DNA of 64,000 nt from Ooceraea biroi (Eukaryota; Arthropoda; Insecta; Hymenoptera; Formicidae). Below, one piece after another: positions 38,319 through 52,900 of the stretch (within the stretch, counting starts at the first letter, position 1; the number at the start of each line of letters is the position of its first letter). The notes under the pieces were generated by a model. It was not told the DNA's origin, did no database searches, and saw only the letters and a program-made list of their open reading frames with translations. The stretch is taken from assembly GCF_003672135.1 (NCBI RefSeq), contig NC_039506.1, positions 5,642,001 to 5,706,000 of the forward strand, given 5' to 3'. The position numbers were made by a program, and so were the translations under genes.

Positions 38319-41224
38319 CACGACTCGGAAGAGATTTCTTTGGATTTAGATTTCGTAAGCTAATAATTATACAATATGTTTTGCATAAAATTCTTTTATT
38401 TCCTTCAGATGAGGGATGCGATTCCGCAGAAGGGAAGTAACAACATAGCCACCCCCAAATCCAAACCGTCCTTGGAACTATATCGACCCCCAGGTTCGTA
38501 TTCCTTCTAAGCGAGCACGGAAATACGTGTGTCATATTATGTCGCAAGCCTGATTGCGCACGAATTTTCATCCGTTTGCTTTCGCGGTCATCTCTAGGTG
38601 GGAGAGCGGAAGGAACCACGGCGAACGTCACCAATCTTCGATTAAACGTGCATGCCAAAGAATTCACGATGAAGCAAAACGATACGCATCCTTCCAAGTG
38701 AGTGCCAACGAGCAGATTACACTTGAATGGCATAGTGAAAAATCAATTTACTGAATCACAACATCTTTGAATTAATTTATTAAATAAAGGACTTTTATGG
38801 AATTTTCCATAAAAGCTTTTAGACTTAATTCTAAGTTTAGCTTGATCCGTGAATAATCTGGACCAACGTGTCTCAATCAGGTCTCGGAACAATGCATCAG
38901 AACGCTATTACCTACAGCACAGCAAGTCTAGCGGCAATGTTCATCGGTATCTCTATGCTCAGCAGCAACAGTTGCAACATACTCTGCAACAACAGCAACA
39001 CCAACTTCCGTCCCGTCATTCTCAAAGTAGCCATCATTCGAATTCCACGTTACGTCAAACCCATCCTCTGGACACGTCCGCGTCCAGCGGAAACATTTTA
39101 CACGTAAGTAAAGAAAGTTTGCAGGACAATGGAAGCGTGAACCGTGCCGAAAATGTGAAATCAGAATGTAGAATCAACGACGATCGTTAACTTGATTCCT
39201 GAAATAATTCTCAAATTAAGATTAATTCAAATTAAAGTAAAATTAAAATTGCTTAAATGGTTTGTCCGTCAGGCTGCAAATCGAGTGCACTTCAACGTGG
39301 AAAACGAAGTTAAGAATAATCTCGCGAAACCGGGCAAACTTACCAAATCGCACACGTTTGTATCAACCTACGGTCTGAAACGATCAAAGAGCATGAACTC
39401 GGCGGACGTGCTGGCTGCCAAGGCGCTCAATATCGCCGAGGCTTCCGAACTCGGGAAATTTCCCTTGCCTATTCAAGATATACTTTTGCGAGCGATAGAA
39501 GGTAAGAGAATTAGTTCCTTGTTAGTTAATAGATGCATTAAATTGAAGAATTTGAGTGCATTGCTCACACTGTATTATTGACGTTCTCCATAAAAAAAAA
39601 ACAACTTTTATATTAAAAACTTAATTAAGAGTTAGAAACATTTATCTTAATTGGTTTTGTTTTTGGTAGACCCGAATCTTTTAAATGCGAGGACATTGAT
39701 GGAACTGGTGCGACATATTCTAGAGAGGGTGGTGGAGGATCGCAAATATGCCGAGCCGGCGGCTAAAATTTGCATCACAATCATAGAGGTCATTATTTTT
39801 CTTACATTATATTATTTCTTTGTAGAAAAATCAGTAACTGATGATAGTAGCTTATAATTCTACCTTTCTTACCAGAAAAATTATTTTACTTTTTAATAAC
39901 ATTTTTAATAATAAAAATTATTCTTAAAATATTTTTAATTATACAGGTATAAATTAATTATAAATATAATAACTGTGATTAGGGATTATTTACGTTTTAT
40001 TTTGCTCTAAGTATACCTAAGAACATTGCATAATCAGTAGTACACTAATTTAGACGATGATCTTACAAGTTGTTAGTATGATTCAGAGGAAGACCTATAC
40101 ACATTTGACCTAACCGCATATTTTATGAATATTTTATACAGAAAGAAACGAAGGAAACTTTTCTGGAATCCTTGCTAAACATGTGTCAACAATGGTACCA
40201 AGACCGTACTCGATTATTACACGACGGTACCACTTATCACCGATACTCAGCGTTCATGACATTTCTTAACGAGATGTATTGCCAGGTATAACTGAGTGCA
40301 CGTTAATACACTTATATCGCGCAGACCATTTATTAACTCCATAAGAAACGCCTATCTACCCGTCATAATTCGTCGGGGATTATACCGATTTTCAAGTCTA
40401 ACAACAAAAAACGGGTAAATTATGAGATCCTCGGTCCTAACATCTAATTTAAACGTCTCGTCCTCTTTAATGACTCGGTTTTCTTACGTCTGGTTTTTAT
40501 CGCCTTTTGCGCGTGTTGCGACTGTTATATCCCGCATACACAGCGCGCCCGCATACATACACGCGCATAATCGCGTGATTGCAGCTGAAGCGACGGCAGC
40601 TACAGCTGAAAACGCAGCAGGAGGGCGTTCCACCCGGACGTGTACTCCTCACGCTGCTGTGGAAGTGTTGCCAGGATTGTTTGCAACCACCCGTCATCAA
40701 CTCACTTGCCGAGGTAAGATAGACATCCTGTCCGTCCTCTGACAGAATAAAAAATAAAGTTCAATGCAGACATGAGAATATCCACGAAGATTTATCTTGA
40801 TTAAATGTAAAATTTTATTTCCAAGATAAATTCGTGCATTGATTCGCGATACCTATCGTATTCCTGTGTTTGGAAGCCCGCTTTATGAAACAATTCGTTA
40901 TCGAGCTATTGTCATGAAAATTTATTGCAATCTCGATTTATTCTCTCGAATGGTGTGTATCGAACGTCTGTTCTCCATCCTCGCTAGACCAACTGCCTGT
41001 TCTTCATCCTTACGTGCATCGGTAAGGATTTGGACGCGGAGCTACCCGCGCAGTTGCAGCAACTACTTGGCAGCGTGCGGGACGCCTTCCTGGCAGAGGA
41101 GACGACGACGCTACCACCGGTGAAAAGAACACTCTTGCAGCTGATCGAGCTTCATGCGGCGCATTGGCAGCTACCAGCGCCGGCAGTGGTTTACTATTAC
41201 CCCTCGAACTCGAATTCCAAGTGA
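38319..41224 (+). CDS. MIF4G-domain translation factor (CTIF/MIF4GD type) with PAM2-like motif
   Basis: Probable translation regulator. MIF4G domains of CTIF/MIF4GD/PAIP1 proteins bind initiation factors such as eIF3 or eIF4A. Exons join in phase: 38319-38354 (12 codons or 5'UTR), 38409-38493, 38598-38697, 38881-39103, 39273-39501, 39670-39788, 40142-40285, 40585-40713 and 41027-41224. The first ATG is at 38409, giving 408 codons. A PAM2-like motif, LRLNVHAKEFT (residues 42-52), would bind the poly(A)-binding protein MLLE domain. Next comes a Gln-rich low-complexity segment. The MIF4G fold covers about 195-395, from LPIQDILLRAIED through FLESLLNMCQQWYQDR to LLQLIELHAAHWQLPAP. The tail VVYYYP resembles MIF4GD/CTIF C-termini rather than PAIP1. 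An upstream start remains possible, because the 36-nt exon is open and in frame. Confidence 0.82.
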
Positions 41225-41337
41225 CCGCTGTCCAGTGCGCTCGCGGTCTCTCCGTCCGTCTCTCCAGAACACGCGCGAGTGAACGTACACATACGAATAT
41301 ATCTTATTTAATAAGTATTTATACTGAACCGAGAGAA

Positions 41338-41374
<37 letters not shown>

Positions 41375-43974
41375 TCTTTTCTAAACGAAGGAGACATGGG
41401 TGCGCGACAAACGAAAGCACAAACGATGACACGATGTACGAATCGATTTTCGATTCTCAACGAAACACGAACGATTCGCGAGAATTTCGATTCTCCTCCA
41501 CTGATATTTTCGTTCGAAGGTTCCCCATTTAATAGGCGCGAACAGTGCTACGAGTAAACAAGTTTTTTTGCATAGACCTCTTAAGTATTTTTGCGAAATC
41601 GTTATAATGATTAACATTCGATGATAAATAACAAGGTCGGGGAATTCCAGCAAACACTGTGTTGCAATTCCTCGACCGTTCAGCCTCGAGTCCGTGAAAA
41701 GTCCTGTCGGCGAGCCGGCTTTATCACGAAGAAAAGAAGAGGGTGAAGGACCTCGGCGTTTCCGAAACGATGAAGAGACGTTGATATAAACGCGCCGTAG
41801 GACGCGTGCTGTAGCAACGCTCGTGCGATCTCCTTTTCCGAATGCGATTCCTTCTGCCGATCCGTGCCAAGGGCGATAAAAGATCGACCGGTAGCCGGGT
41901 AGACGCGATTTCTCCCCGGGTTGAGTCATAAATGCGAGCGAGCCGCCGAATTGGACGAATCTCTCGACGGTCTGAACCGCGACGGAGCAACGTATCGCCG
42001 AATCTTCCCGATGAGTAAAGGCAGAAGACGCATCCGATTGAGACATCCGTAGATTACGACAGTGCTTGCAGAGCGTCAGAGAGCTGGGACGTAAATCTGC
42101 AGTTTCGAAATGAATAGCCGCGAGCGCGAACTACAGCTATTAATTATGCTGTAATTATCCCGAATAGGAATTACCCCAGACAATGCGATCAGTAGAAGTT
42201 ATGTAGCCCCTTTAAGAAGCTATAAAGGAAGCTATGATTCTTTCCAGCGTACTTCACTGTTGTTTAGACTTCTTTTGGACTTTTGTATCATTTGCACGCG
42301 GTACTAGTCGACGATCAGGTACAATGTATACCATTATCGATGCAAATATAAAAACCAATCAATTTCTAAGACGTGTGTGCGTCAATACCCTGCTCGCCGG
42401 CTTCGCGCCGCAACGAGCGCGACACGCATTGGCGTGACACGGATTTTCTTCTCATTTTTATCGTAAGAGACGAAGGTACATACAGTGCGTAATGCTGCAT
42501 CGAAAGAAGAAGAAGTCATTGGAGTATGCCGGAGGATGTGCCGAGTGGATTGCGCGCGCAAACGTACCGGTGTCATCCGTGTCATTTCTAACGCGTGCCT
42601 GGGAGCGCACGGAGGCCTTACCCATCTCCGACATCTCGGTCCGACCTTGAAACAATCTGCGGCGACTCGAGAGAGGTTTCGCCTTGGGTAATCGGTGCCG
42701 CGGACTCGAAAACTAGGCCTGTGTCCGCGGTGACGTCGCCGTGCCGCATCGATGTTGTTACGGAGCGGCGTTCTTCAACCGGTACGCGCCGCACGGTGGG
42801 ACCATATATATACATATATATATATATATATTTTTTTTTTCCTTATCCTTAGATGCCAGTCCCAGGAACGTCAGTTGAACAGCGTCATCTTAATGTCCAC
42901 TTTAGATCCGTCTCTCTAAAGACGGTGCGGAGGACGGTGCATCGAGCGAGCCTTAATTAATCTCGACGGTTCACGGCGATGGCTTTAGGCGTGCCCCGCA
43001 GGGATACCTGAAGAAAATGAACCCACGATCTCAGAGGTGTGAATTAAGGTGAATGCTAATCCTCCCCGATCTTTGATCCTTTAATCTTTAATTATCGCAT
43101 GTGCAATTAGTTATGACTCTCGTGGACATTTTCCATGTTATTTTTAAACGGCTGAAGAACACTGACGTAGAGGCCGACGTCGTAGCCCGCGGTGGAGGCG
43201 GCGAGAGGAAGAGAGAGATATACGGAGGAGGACGAGGTGGAGGAGGCAGACGGAGGTGCGCGCGTTCGCAGTAACGAAACAAATAGGCCGGCGACTTTCA
43301 CCGCGCGACCAAGAGCGGCTATGCGGCGGCGGAGGCGCGGACCAGCTCGCAGTCAGACCCCACAGAGTTGGAGAGTCGCGACCGTTCTTGGGGGCCCCCT
43401 GAGTCGTCGAATCCGTCGTCTGGCCGCGTTCCCGGCTACCCTCCTTTCCCCCCGCAAGGTTCCCCGGACCGTTTTCCTCCGCGGGCGGACCTGCATCGAG
43501 CCAGCGGCAGGCTCGCAGTCTCCTTTCGAACCTCGGGAGGCTCTCTGCGGTTCTCCTCTTGCAGCGATCTCGGTGCTCGCACGTGATCGCCTGCACGCCA
43601 CATCCGGGGGCGGTCAAAAAATCGCACGCGTGACTCGTTCGCGCGCGGCGAACAGCGGCTACGTGGTACCAACGACCTATCCGCCGCCTTCAGTCCCTCG
43701 ACCGGTTCACGTCCGGTGAACCCGCAAGAATTCACGGCGGTCGTCGCACTCTCGTCGCGTCTGCTGATGGACGATACCAGCGGGATGTGTCCCCGAGGAC
43801 GTCGTTGACATCAAAGAGAGAGAAAGGGGAGAGAGAGAGAGAGAGAGAGAGCAAGAAAGAGGAAAAGACTAGTCGGCGACGGCGAGGAGCGCGAGGAAGA
43901 AGACGCGCTGTGTTGCGTGCTCCGGCACGAGAGAAATGCACGGGCGTGGACTCGACGAGACTGAGTGACACACG
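41225..43974. promoter_or_regulatory. Region between MIF4G gene and Duox, including Duox 5'UTR/promoter
   Basis: The left part is the 3' flank of the MIF4G gene, with a (GA)n run at 41340-41370. A 221-codon minus-strand ORF (41381-42046) has no recognisable domain. A short AT microsatellite lies at 42806-42830. From 43140 to the Duox start the sequence is GC-rich with many CpGs and GA tracts (43816-43870) and is probably the Duox promoter and 5'UTR. ORFs there overlap on both strands and are not called. Confidence 0.4.
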
Positions 43975-46900
43975 ATGACACGACGACGATGGTCGGTCCG
44001 CGGCATCGGCTCGCGGCTCTGTGCGATCACTTGGACATTTTGGATCATATTACCTGCTAGAACCGGTAAGTGCAATCGTCCGGCATCTCCGGTGCACGCG
44101 CCCTCATAAATCTTGCTCCTCACAAGAGCGAACCGTTCGAGTTCTCTCAATCGAAAGTGAAATGCATTGTATCTGAAAGTCTTCTGCTCCGCGTAATATA
44201 TGATGATGATATTAAAATTGATGTGCTAATGTGATTATAAAGTGTGAGGATACAGTTTGATATATTTAATAGCAGGATAAAAGGATTCGGTCATTTCTAT
44301 ACGCATGCATGTTTACACGGTAAATGTAGATGTAATAATATTTTTGTATTTCTCATTCGTTTATTAAATTTCACCAGCAGAGCTATAAACGAGCCGTAAA
44401 ATAACGCCGTAAAATACAATGGAACGTAACGAATTTGAAGAGAGTTGATGATGAAGATAACTGGCTGGAGAAAACTCTACAGACCTATTTCGCGACACGC
44501 GCGCGTATTTGTATTAAATTAAAAATAATGAGAAGTTAAGAATTTCACGAAAGTTAAGAAAAGAATTGTAGATGCAAGAGATAGAGAAGTAATTTCGCAA
44601 CGGTATCAACTCCTTTTAACCCGTTTAATTCCTTTTATACTTTTGACCTACTTTCGGGTTACGTCTGTGCGTCAAATGTCAATCGAGCTTCTTCATTATC
44701 TCCGATTATACTTCCAAAGAAAATTCCATATTGCATTCTCCTAATAATTGAGAATTTTCTAATATTCTGATAATTGAAAAATAGGATGTGCATGTTACAT
44801 ACCAAGCTTATCGCTTATTGACTCAAGAGATGATAATTCATTAATTCTTGTGCGGTCTAATACAACATATTAAAGTATCGGTAATTAAATTTGCTAGATA
44901 TTACAGTGATATTGCAAAATTTAGCCTTTGATGATAGTAACGAATTTATCTATACAAATAGGGATTATTGTAGGAGCGGGACTTAGTTATGCGGACAACA
45001 AACAGAGGTACGATGGGTTTTACAACAATTTGGCTCATCCTGATTGGGGAGCAATTGGCAAGTATCCGAAATTGTATACTGAAATCCAAATATCTATGCT
45101 GTTATAGGTATTATTATAGTGGATGTGTCAAGATTATATTTTTGAAATGTTTTTATGAAATGGAAATGATTTAAGAATCTTCTTCTTCATTGAATAAATT
45201 AGTTAATGGCGCTTCGAGACATTTAAATATAATTTATTAGAATTTTATTACTATTCATTTTATATTTATATTAACGATATTACTAAAAATCTATCTTTAG
45301 TCTTTTTAATATTCTGACGAAGAAGACGACCTCAGAATTTAAGTTTGCGCTATAAAACTCTGAAAATAATCACAAGTTATTTTACTTTATATATTTTGTG
45401 TCAAGAATAAGGTTTAAGAGTCTATTAAAGTATTGTATATAAAGAATAAAGAAGAAGATGACAATCCTATATTCGGCGAAGCTAATTCTCCGCGGAAAAT
45501 TATTCTAACACAACTCATACGTTTCTCCATAGACAGTAGGCTTATTCGAAAGGTCCCAGCGGCATATTCCGACGGCGTGTATGCGATGGCTGGTCAAAAT
45601 AGACCATCTCCTCGGAAGCTCAGCGACTTGTTCATGCAAGGCGACGATGGTCTGCCATCGGTGAAAAATCGGACTGCGTTATTTGCTTTTTTCGGTGAGG
45701 ATAATTATATTATAAAATAGCTGTGATGATAATTCATAATGTAGTACTTATATATAGAATATAGCAATTGAGTTTCTGTAATTATCTGAATTATCATTAA
45801 TCATGTAATTGTGATGTAATTATCTCAGTATCATCTACAATATATTTTATCTGCAATATACTATCATTATGCATTATTTGCGTCATATATAATTTTCTAC
45901 ATTTGAACAAAACATACAAAGATAGACACATGAGTGCCACGTCTGTCAAAGCTTTGTATCTCATTGCGAATGCAGTAAACCAATTTAATCAGAGTGGGCT
46001 TGGCGAACGCCCCTGTCTATCAACCCAGTTTGGAACTGTCCTGAACCGTTGCGTTTCTCAAATTTAAATGTCAAAGTCGTGCGCGACACCCGCACAGTTT
46101 CTTGCCGGAACTCGTGTTGTTCGTGAGTTCTGGTCACCCACCATGATGATAAATTCTTTCAGGACAGCTGGTCACGTCGGAGATAATCATGGCCAGCGAA
46201 AGTGGTTGCCCCATAGAATTTCATCGGATCGACGTGGACAAATGCGATCCGGTTTTCGACAAGGAGTGCCAAGGTAACAAGTATATTCCGTTCCTCCGAG
46301 CGGATTACGACCGTCAAACCGGCCGCAGTCCCAACAGCCCACGGGAACAGGTAATTTCCAGTTTTCTTGAGTCAATTTTGCCACAAATTACACCCTTCCC
46401 GGATCATAGATTCCAATTTAATTTGAAGCTTGCTTGTTCCTTCACGATAATTTATCTAATCAATTTATCTAATGAAATCTAATTTATCTAATCAAAATAT
46501 TGAAGTGATTATTTGATTAACAGTCTCGTTTAAAGCTTCATATTGCACGAATGTAACTTTTGTTGTTGTAATGTATATATGCGCATTCGTCCCCGTTGAA
46601 AGCGCTCGCCTGTAGTTAAATGTTGCGTCCTGTTTTAAGACAAAACCGTGAGAAATAGCTCTGAATACGTGAGGTTGCAGATAAACAAGGTGACGAGCTG
46701 GATCGACGGTAGTTTCGTCTATTCGAGTAGCGAGGCGTGGGCCAACACAATGCGCTCATTCAAGAACGGCAGCCTTCTCATGGAGCAGACGAGACAATTT
46801 CCCGTGAGGAACACCATGCGCGCGCCCCTCTTCAATCACGCGGTGCCGCATGTCATGCGAATGCTTAGCCCGGAGCGCTTATTTCGTAAGTGAAATTACT

Positions 46901-49900
46901 TATGTATATTATAGATTCAGTTTATCAGCAATCTATAGACTTTCCTGGGAGATTTGTATCCATATCTCTCTCAGCGCAATGAAATTTAAAAGTTGACTTA
47001 TTCTTAGAAACATGATTGGATGCCATTGCTTTTTCTCTCACCTTTTCACAATAATCAATATATTAAGTAATTTTAATAATTATTATTTCGCAATTTTGTG
47101 TTAAATTAATTCGTTAAATAATAATATAAATTCTGTTTTAAATGGAGATTCTAGTGAAATATAAAATTTAATTAATAGCTTCAATTGGTACTAAATTTTG
47201 ATTTTTCATTGCTTGTCCTTCATAAAATAATAGTACTTAATAATAGTGCTTTGATATTTTTATTGAGGAAAAATTAACTTTGTTTGATGAAACGGATATG
47301 CAAATTTGTGACTATCTAATGCAAATTTTATTAACTGTTACTTCATTACTGAGCAGTATCTTTTTTTATAGACGTTGAGTAAGAAACTATCACTCCCCGC
47401 AGATTATTCCATACTTGCACAATTTGAATATTCTTTCTATTAATTAAGTGCTGAAATTAAATGATTATCTGACTATAACTGTCGATCTATCATGGATTTT
47501 TCACATTACATTGCAATTTTTGCGCTAACGGTGCGTGCTTGCGGTCGTTCCATTATAACGTGTTTTAACTTTCCCTGCAATTAATTTTCTGACTCTTGCG
47601 AAAGTGCCCAACAATTATATTGCGCAGTGCTCGGCGATCCAAGAACGAATCAACACCCACCACTGTTAGCTCTGGGAATCTTATTCTATCGGTACCACAA
47701 TGTCATAGCCGCTCGCGTGCAAGAGGAACATCCCGATATGTCCGACGAAGAAATCTTTCAAAAAGCACGCCGGATAGTCATCGGAACGATTCAGGTAGAT
47801 AATAGCTCGTTTCTCTTAAAATAGATTTTAATAAATATAAAGATATTTTCATCTATGACACGGAAAAAAATGTGGATGAAAATTAGGTTTATATAAGAAG
47901 GATATGATCAATTTGTGTTGAATCTTTTACTTCGGATCACAGCCGAATTCTTTATGCATGTAAAGTCTCGACCTTCCAGAACATAATTTTTTACGAGTAT
48001 CTACCGGCATTTTTAAATGAGGACCTGCCATCGTACACTGGTTACAAGCCAGATTTACATCCGGGTATCAGCCACATATTTCAAAGCGCCGCTTTTCGTT
48101 TCGGTCATACTCTTATACCACCAGGCATATACCGACGAAATGAAAATTGCGAGTACAGGAAAACGAATATGGGCCAACCAGCTATCAGATTATGTTCCAC
48201 TTGGTGGGATTCAAACGTGAGTATTACACATTAATTAATTTCTGAGAGAACATTGTTGCGGATATCTATTTTTGTTCATTAGAGTATCTATTGATCAAAC
48301 TTTGAACTTCAGAAAAGCTTCGATACATAATCAGTTGCCTCCTTAAATTATTGTATTACGAAACTTACGACTGCATCAAATTAACGTGACTGTTCCTTGC
48401 AGGAAGTTTTGGCTAACAGCACAATCGAAGAGCTAATTATGGGCATGGCGTCGCAATTGGCGGAGAAAGAGGACACTCTTCTCGGTACTGATATCCGGAA
48501 CAACCTATTTGGCCCCATGGAATTCTCGCGCAGAGATCTCGGCGCTCTAAACATTATGCGGGGTCGTGACAACGGTCTGCCAGACTATAATACGGCCAGA
48601 GAGTATTTCAAGTTAGCCAAACGAAAAACGTGGAACGAGATCAACCCGGGACTGTTCAGTAAGAATTCGTCGTTACTACGCACCCTCATTGAGATCTACT
48701 CCAACAATCTCAACAACATTGACGTCTACGTTGGCGGAATGCTCGAATCCAAGGACGGACCCGGTGAGCTCTTCACCGCGGTCATAAAGGAGCAATTTCT
48801 ACGTTTGCGAGATTCCGATAGATTCTGGTTTGAAAACGAGGAGAATGGGTGAGGGTGAACTTCCTTTTAATGCACCTATAATAGATTATTTTTATTTTAT
48901 TCAGATATTAAATTATTCACAATATGTATCATGTGGTTTTTATTCGACAGCATTTTCACGAAAAATGAGATAGAAGTAATACGTCGTGTTAGTCTCTGGG
49001 ACGTGATCATAAATGCCACTGATATACCATCCGATGCGATACAGAGACGAGTATTCATTTGGCAAGACGGTGATCCGTGTCCTCAACCCTTCCAGTTAAA
49101 TTCGACGATACTTGAGCCTTGTGTTCCCTTACAACGTTACGATTATTTTGAGGTAATTAATGTTTAGAAAACCATTTGCTATTTGTACCTTTTATTTACC
49201 TGTAATTTTTACTATTTTAAAGAAATAAAATTCTTTGTTTAATCGATTTTTTAAATAAAGGAAATGAAGAAATGATAACTATATTATTAAAAAAATATTT
49301 TTATTATTTTTATTTTCTTTACAATTTCCTATACAATTTATTTTTCGCGAAAAATTTATATTATAGGGAAGTGAACTTGTTTATATCTATGCCTGCGTCT
49401 TCCTTGGATTCGTTCCAATTCTCTGCGCTGGTGCGGGATACGGATTGGTAAAATTGCAAAACAGACGGCGGCGAAGATTAAAGATACTTCAAGAGGCAAT
49501 TCAAAAGCGAAGCGACGGGATTTGCGTCGACAAAATGATCGTACGTGAGTGGTTGCACGCGAATCATCGCCGTCTCGTAAAGGTGAAATTCGGGCCGGAA
49601 GCAGCGTTGCACATTGTCGATCGGAAAGGAGAGAAACTTCGTACGTTCGATTTTAGTGGCGTCAACACTATAACTATGGAGGAATCACAGGTACTCTTTT
49701 ACTCAATTACGATATATGTATGAATGAATATGTATAAAATAATATTTGTAAATAATATAATTAACTTTCTGTAATGTAGACAATACATACAACAGACTTT
49801 AATTCTCATTATGTGCTATAAAAGAAATAATAGAATTATTATTATATTATTATATTAATTATTAATAGAAATAATAGAATTATTTGAGAGAATACATCAA

Positions 49901-52900
49901 ACTGTTTAATATAAAAAATTAAAAAAATGGAAGAGAGCATATATTTAAATGCATTAATTCTGGAAATTAATTACAAAATTGGTTAAAAATGAATAAATAA
50001 ATTAGATCCGTCGAAACGATACAGCAATTGTAATAAAAATGATATACGTTAATCAAGTATATCGCATTTTACATAAGCTATTTCTCGAAGTTACATAATG
50101 CTTCATTCCGTAATTGGTTGACTTTACGCGTCACGCCGTATACCTAATAATTATTAATCGTGATTTCAGGAGAGCGAAACCGGACATCGTAAGGCCCTAG
50201 TGCTGTTACGTATACCGCGCGATTACGACCTTGTCCTTGAACTCGATTCGCTGGCTTCGCGTAGAAAGTTCATTGCGAAATTAGAGGCGTTCTTGGCGTC
50301 GCAAAAAAAGCATTTCACACTCACGCCAATCGCGCGGGATATCATGTTGGCAAAGGCGGAAACCAAAGAGCGCCGGCAAAAGAAGCTCGAGCAGGTTCGT
50401 ATCTTCTGTGCAATTTACGATTATGCAGATTCGTTGAATTCAACAGAGAAATGTATTAACATTAATTTTGAGTAGAAAAAAGAAAGAAAAACGAAACTTG
50501 ATGATATTATTAATTTATTCTATTTTTTATTGCATGTGCAATAAAATTTAAATTTTAAATATCAGTTATCGTAATACTTGTACATAAAGGATGATATGAT
50601 TGCAATTACATACTGCGAAATATTTTTAGTTCTTCAGAGAAGCGTACGCTTTAACCTTTGGTTTACGGCCTGGTGAACGAAGACGTCGATCCGACGATAG
50701 CGATACCGGAGAAGTCGTCACCGTGATGCGTACTTCATTATCCAAGAGTGAATTCGCGAGTGCCCTCGGCATGCGGCCCGACGCAGTCTTCGTAAAGAAA
50801 ATGTTCAACATCGTCGACAAGGACGGTGACGGTCGGATTTCTTTCCAGGTATGATCGTGCTTTTATTATTTTTTTAGCGCTCTAACCGTTGTCTTTGAGA
50901 CATCAAGACCGCAAGAGCAAAAGCTGTGTTTGTTAATTTCAGGAATTCTTGGACACGGTTCTGCTGTTCTCGCGCGGCAAGACCGAGGACAAGCTGCGCA
51001 TAATCTTCGACATGTGCGATAAAGATAGCAATGGAGTGATTGACAAGGAAGAGCTGTCGGAAATGTTGAGGTCGTTAGTAGAGATAGCGCGTACCACGAG
51101 CCTCTCGGATGATCACGTCACCGAACTAATCGATGGCATGTTCCAAGTGCGTCTCCTTTATGCTTCTTATTATCACTAATTTTTAGTAATTCTTGTAATA
51201 ATTCTCTTCATTAATTCAATAATTCAATATCGATTTTGCAATCGTTTGAATTCTTTATCCACCAGGATGCTGGCCTCGAGAGGAAGGAATACCTCACGTA
51301 CAACGACTTTAAATTGATGATGAAGGAGTACAAGGGCGACTTCGTCGCAATCGGTCTTGACTGCAAGGGCGCTAAGCAGAACTTCCTCGACACGTCGACG
51401 AACGTCGCACGCATGACCAGCTTTCACATCGATCAATTGCCGTCGGAGGACTCGAAGAGTTGGACGCGCAAACAATGGGACGCCGTGTCGACCTTCGTCG
51501 AGGAGAACAGGCAGAATATTTTCTACCTCTTCGTGTTCTACGTGGTCACCATAGCGCTCTTCGTCGAGAGATTTATCCGTGAGCACTCAATCGAAACTCA
51601 AGCAACTCAGCAAAAGTCCAAAAGCACATCAAGATCTTCCCTTTTAGACATCTTTGAGACATTTTTCGGACATTCGAATCAACTGGGAAAGCGTTTCCGC
51701 TCGTTCGCGTCCATCGCAAATTTCTGATTCCCCGTCTTTCCTGCGCAGATTACTCTTTCATGGCGGAACACACGGATCTGAGGCACATTATGGGCGTGGG
51801 AATCGCCATAACCAGAGGATCGGCGGCCGCCCTGTCCTTCTGTTACAGTCTGCTGCTACTAACGATGTCGCGCAACCTGTTGACGAAGCTGAAGGAATTC
51901 TCAATCCAGCAGTACATCCCGCTGGACTCGCACATACAGTTCCACAAGATCGCAGCATGTACGGCACTTTTTTTCTCTGTGCTGCATACGGTCGGTCACA
52001 TAGTCAACTTTTATCACGTTTCCACGCAGCCGATAGCGCATTTACGCTGCCTCACCAGTGAAATCAGCTTTCCCAGCGATGCGCGGCCTACTATCTCCTT
52101 TTGGCTGTTTAGAACAGTGACCGGTAAGTAGTAACCGATAATATTCTAAGTAAACCGCGCTAAATTTGCGGTTGCCTCATTCGCCCGTGAAGCGTTTCAG
52201 AACTTTCCCGCGAATGTCAATTGACGATTTCTTCGCTTTGCCCTTGTCGCAGGTTTGACTGGTCTTCTTCTCTTCGTCGTCATGACGATCATCTTCGTCT
52301 TCGCGCATCCCACCGTACGGCAGAAGGCCTACAAATTTTTCTGGTCGACGCACAGTCTCTATGTGGTTCTGTACGCGTTGTGCCTGATTCACGGCCTAGC
52401 TCGTTTGACAGGCGCGCCACGATTCTGGATATTCTTCGTCGGCCCGGCGATCATCTACGCGTTGGACAAAGTAATTCGCATTTTCGCGCTTCCCAGAGCG
52501 GGATACTAGGATGGTGAAAACGAATGTAGTCCCAGCTTCTCGCGCATTCACTTGGCACACACACGCTCGTGATGTTATATAAAATTTTAAAAAAATTATA
52601 AAATTATGAATTATAAAAACTTGTTTATTATGCATGCTATCAGCTGATGTAACAGGACCTGTATGTTACACGTTATTTCTCATGCGGGTCCCGTACGATT
52701 GCTATTTAAAATAACTCCATTACCAATATCGGTGTGATAAAAGAAAGGTCGATGTTATGACATACATGTTGACGTTACTCTCACCGTTTACGTTTCAGGT
52801 CGTGAGCCTGCGAACCAAATATATGTCCTTGGATATCATCGAGACGGAACTGCTACCCTCGGACGTAATAAAAATCAAATTCTACAGGCCACCGAACTTG

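Noticed and set aside
43144..43735. Several ORFs of 80-175 codons on both strands before Duox
   Set aside because: GC-rich DNA opens all frames; most lack proper ATG context and they overlap one another. Treated as 5'UTR/promoter.
52253..52509. Possible separate small gene overlapping Duox exon 16
   Set aside because: The frame is a continuous part of Duox and splices to flanking exons in phase.
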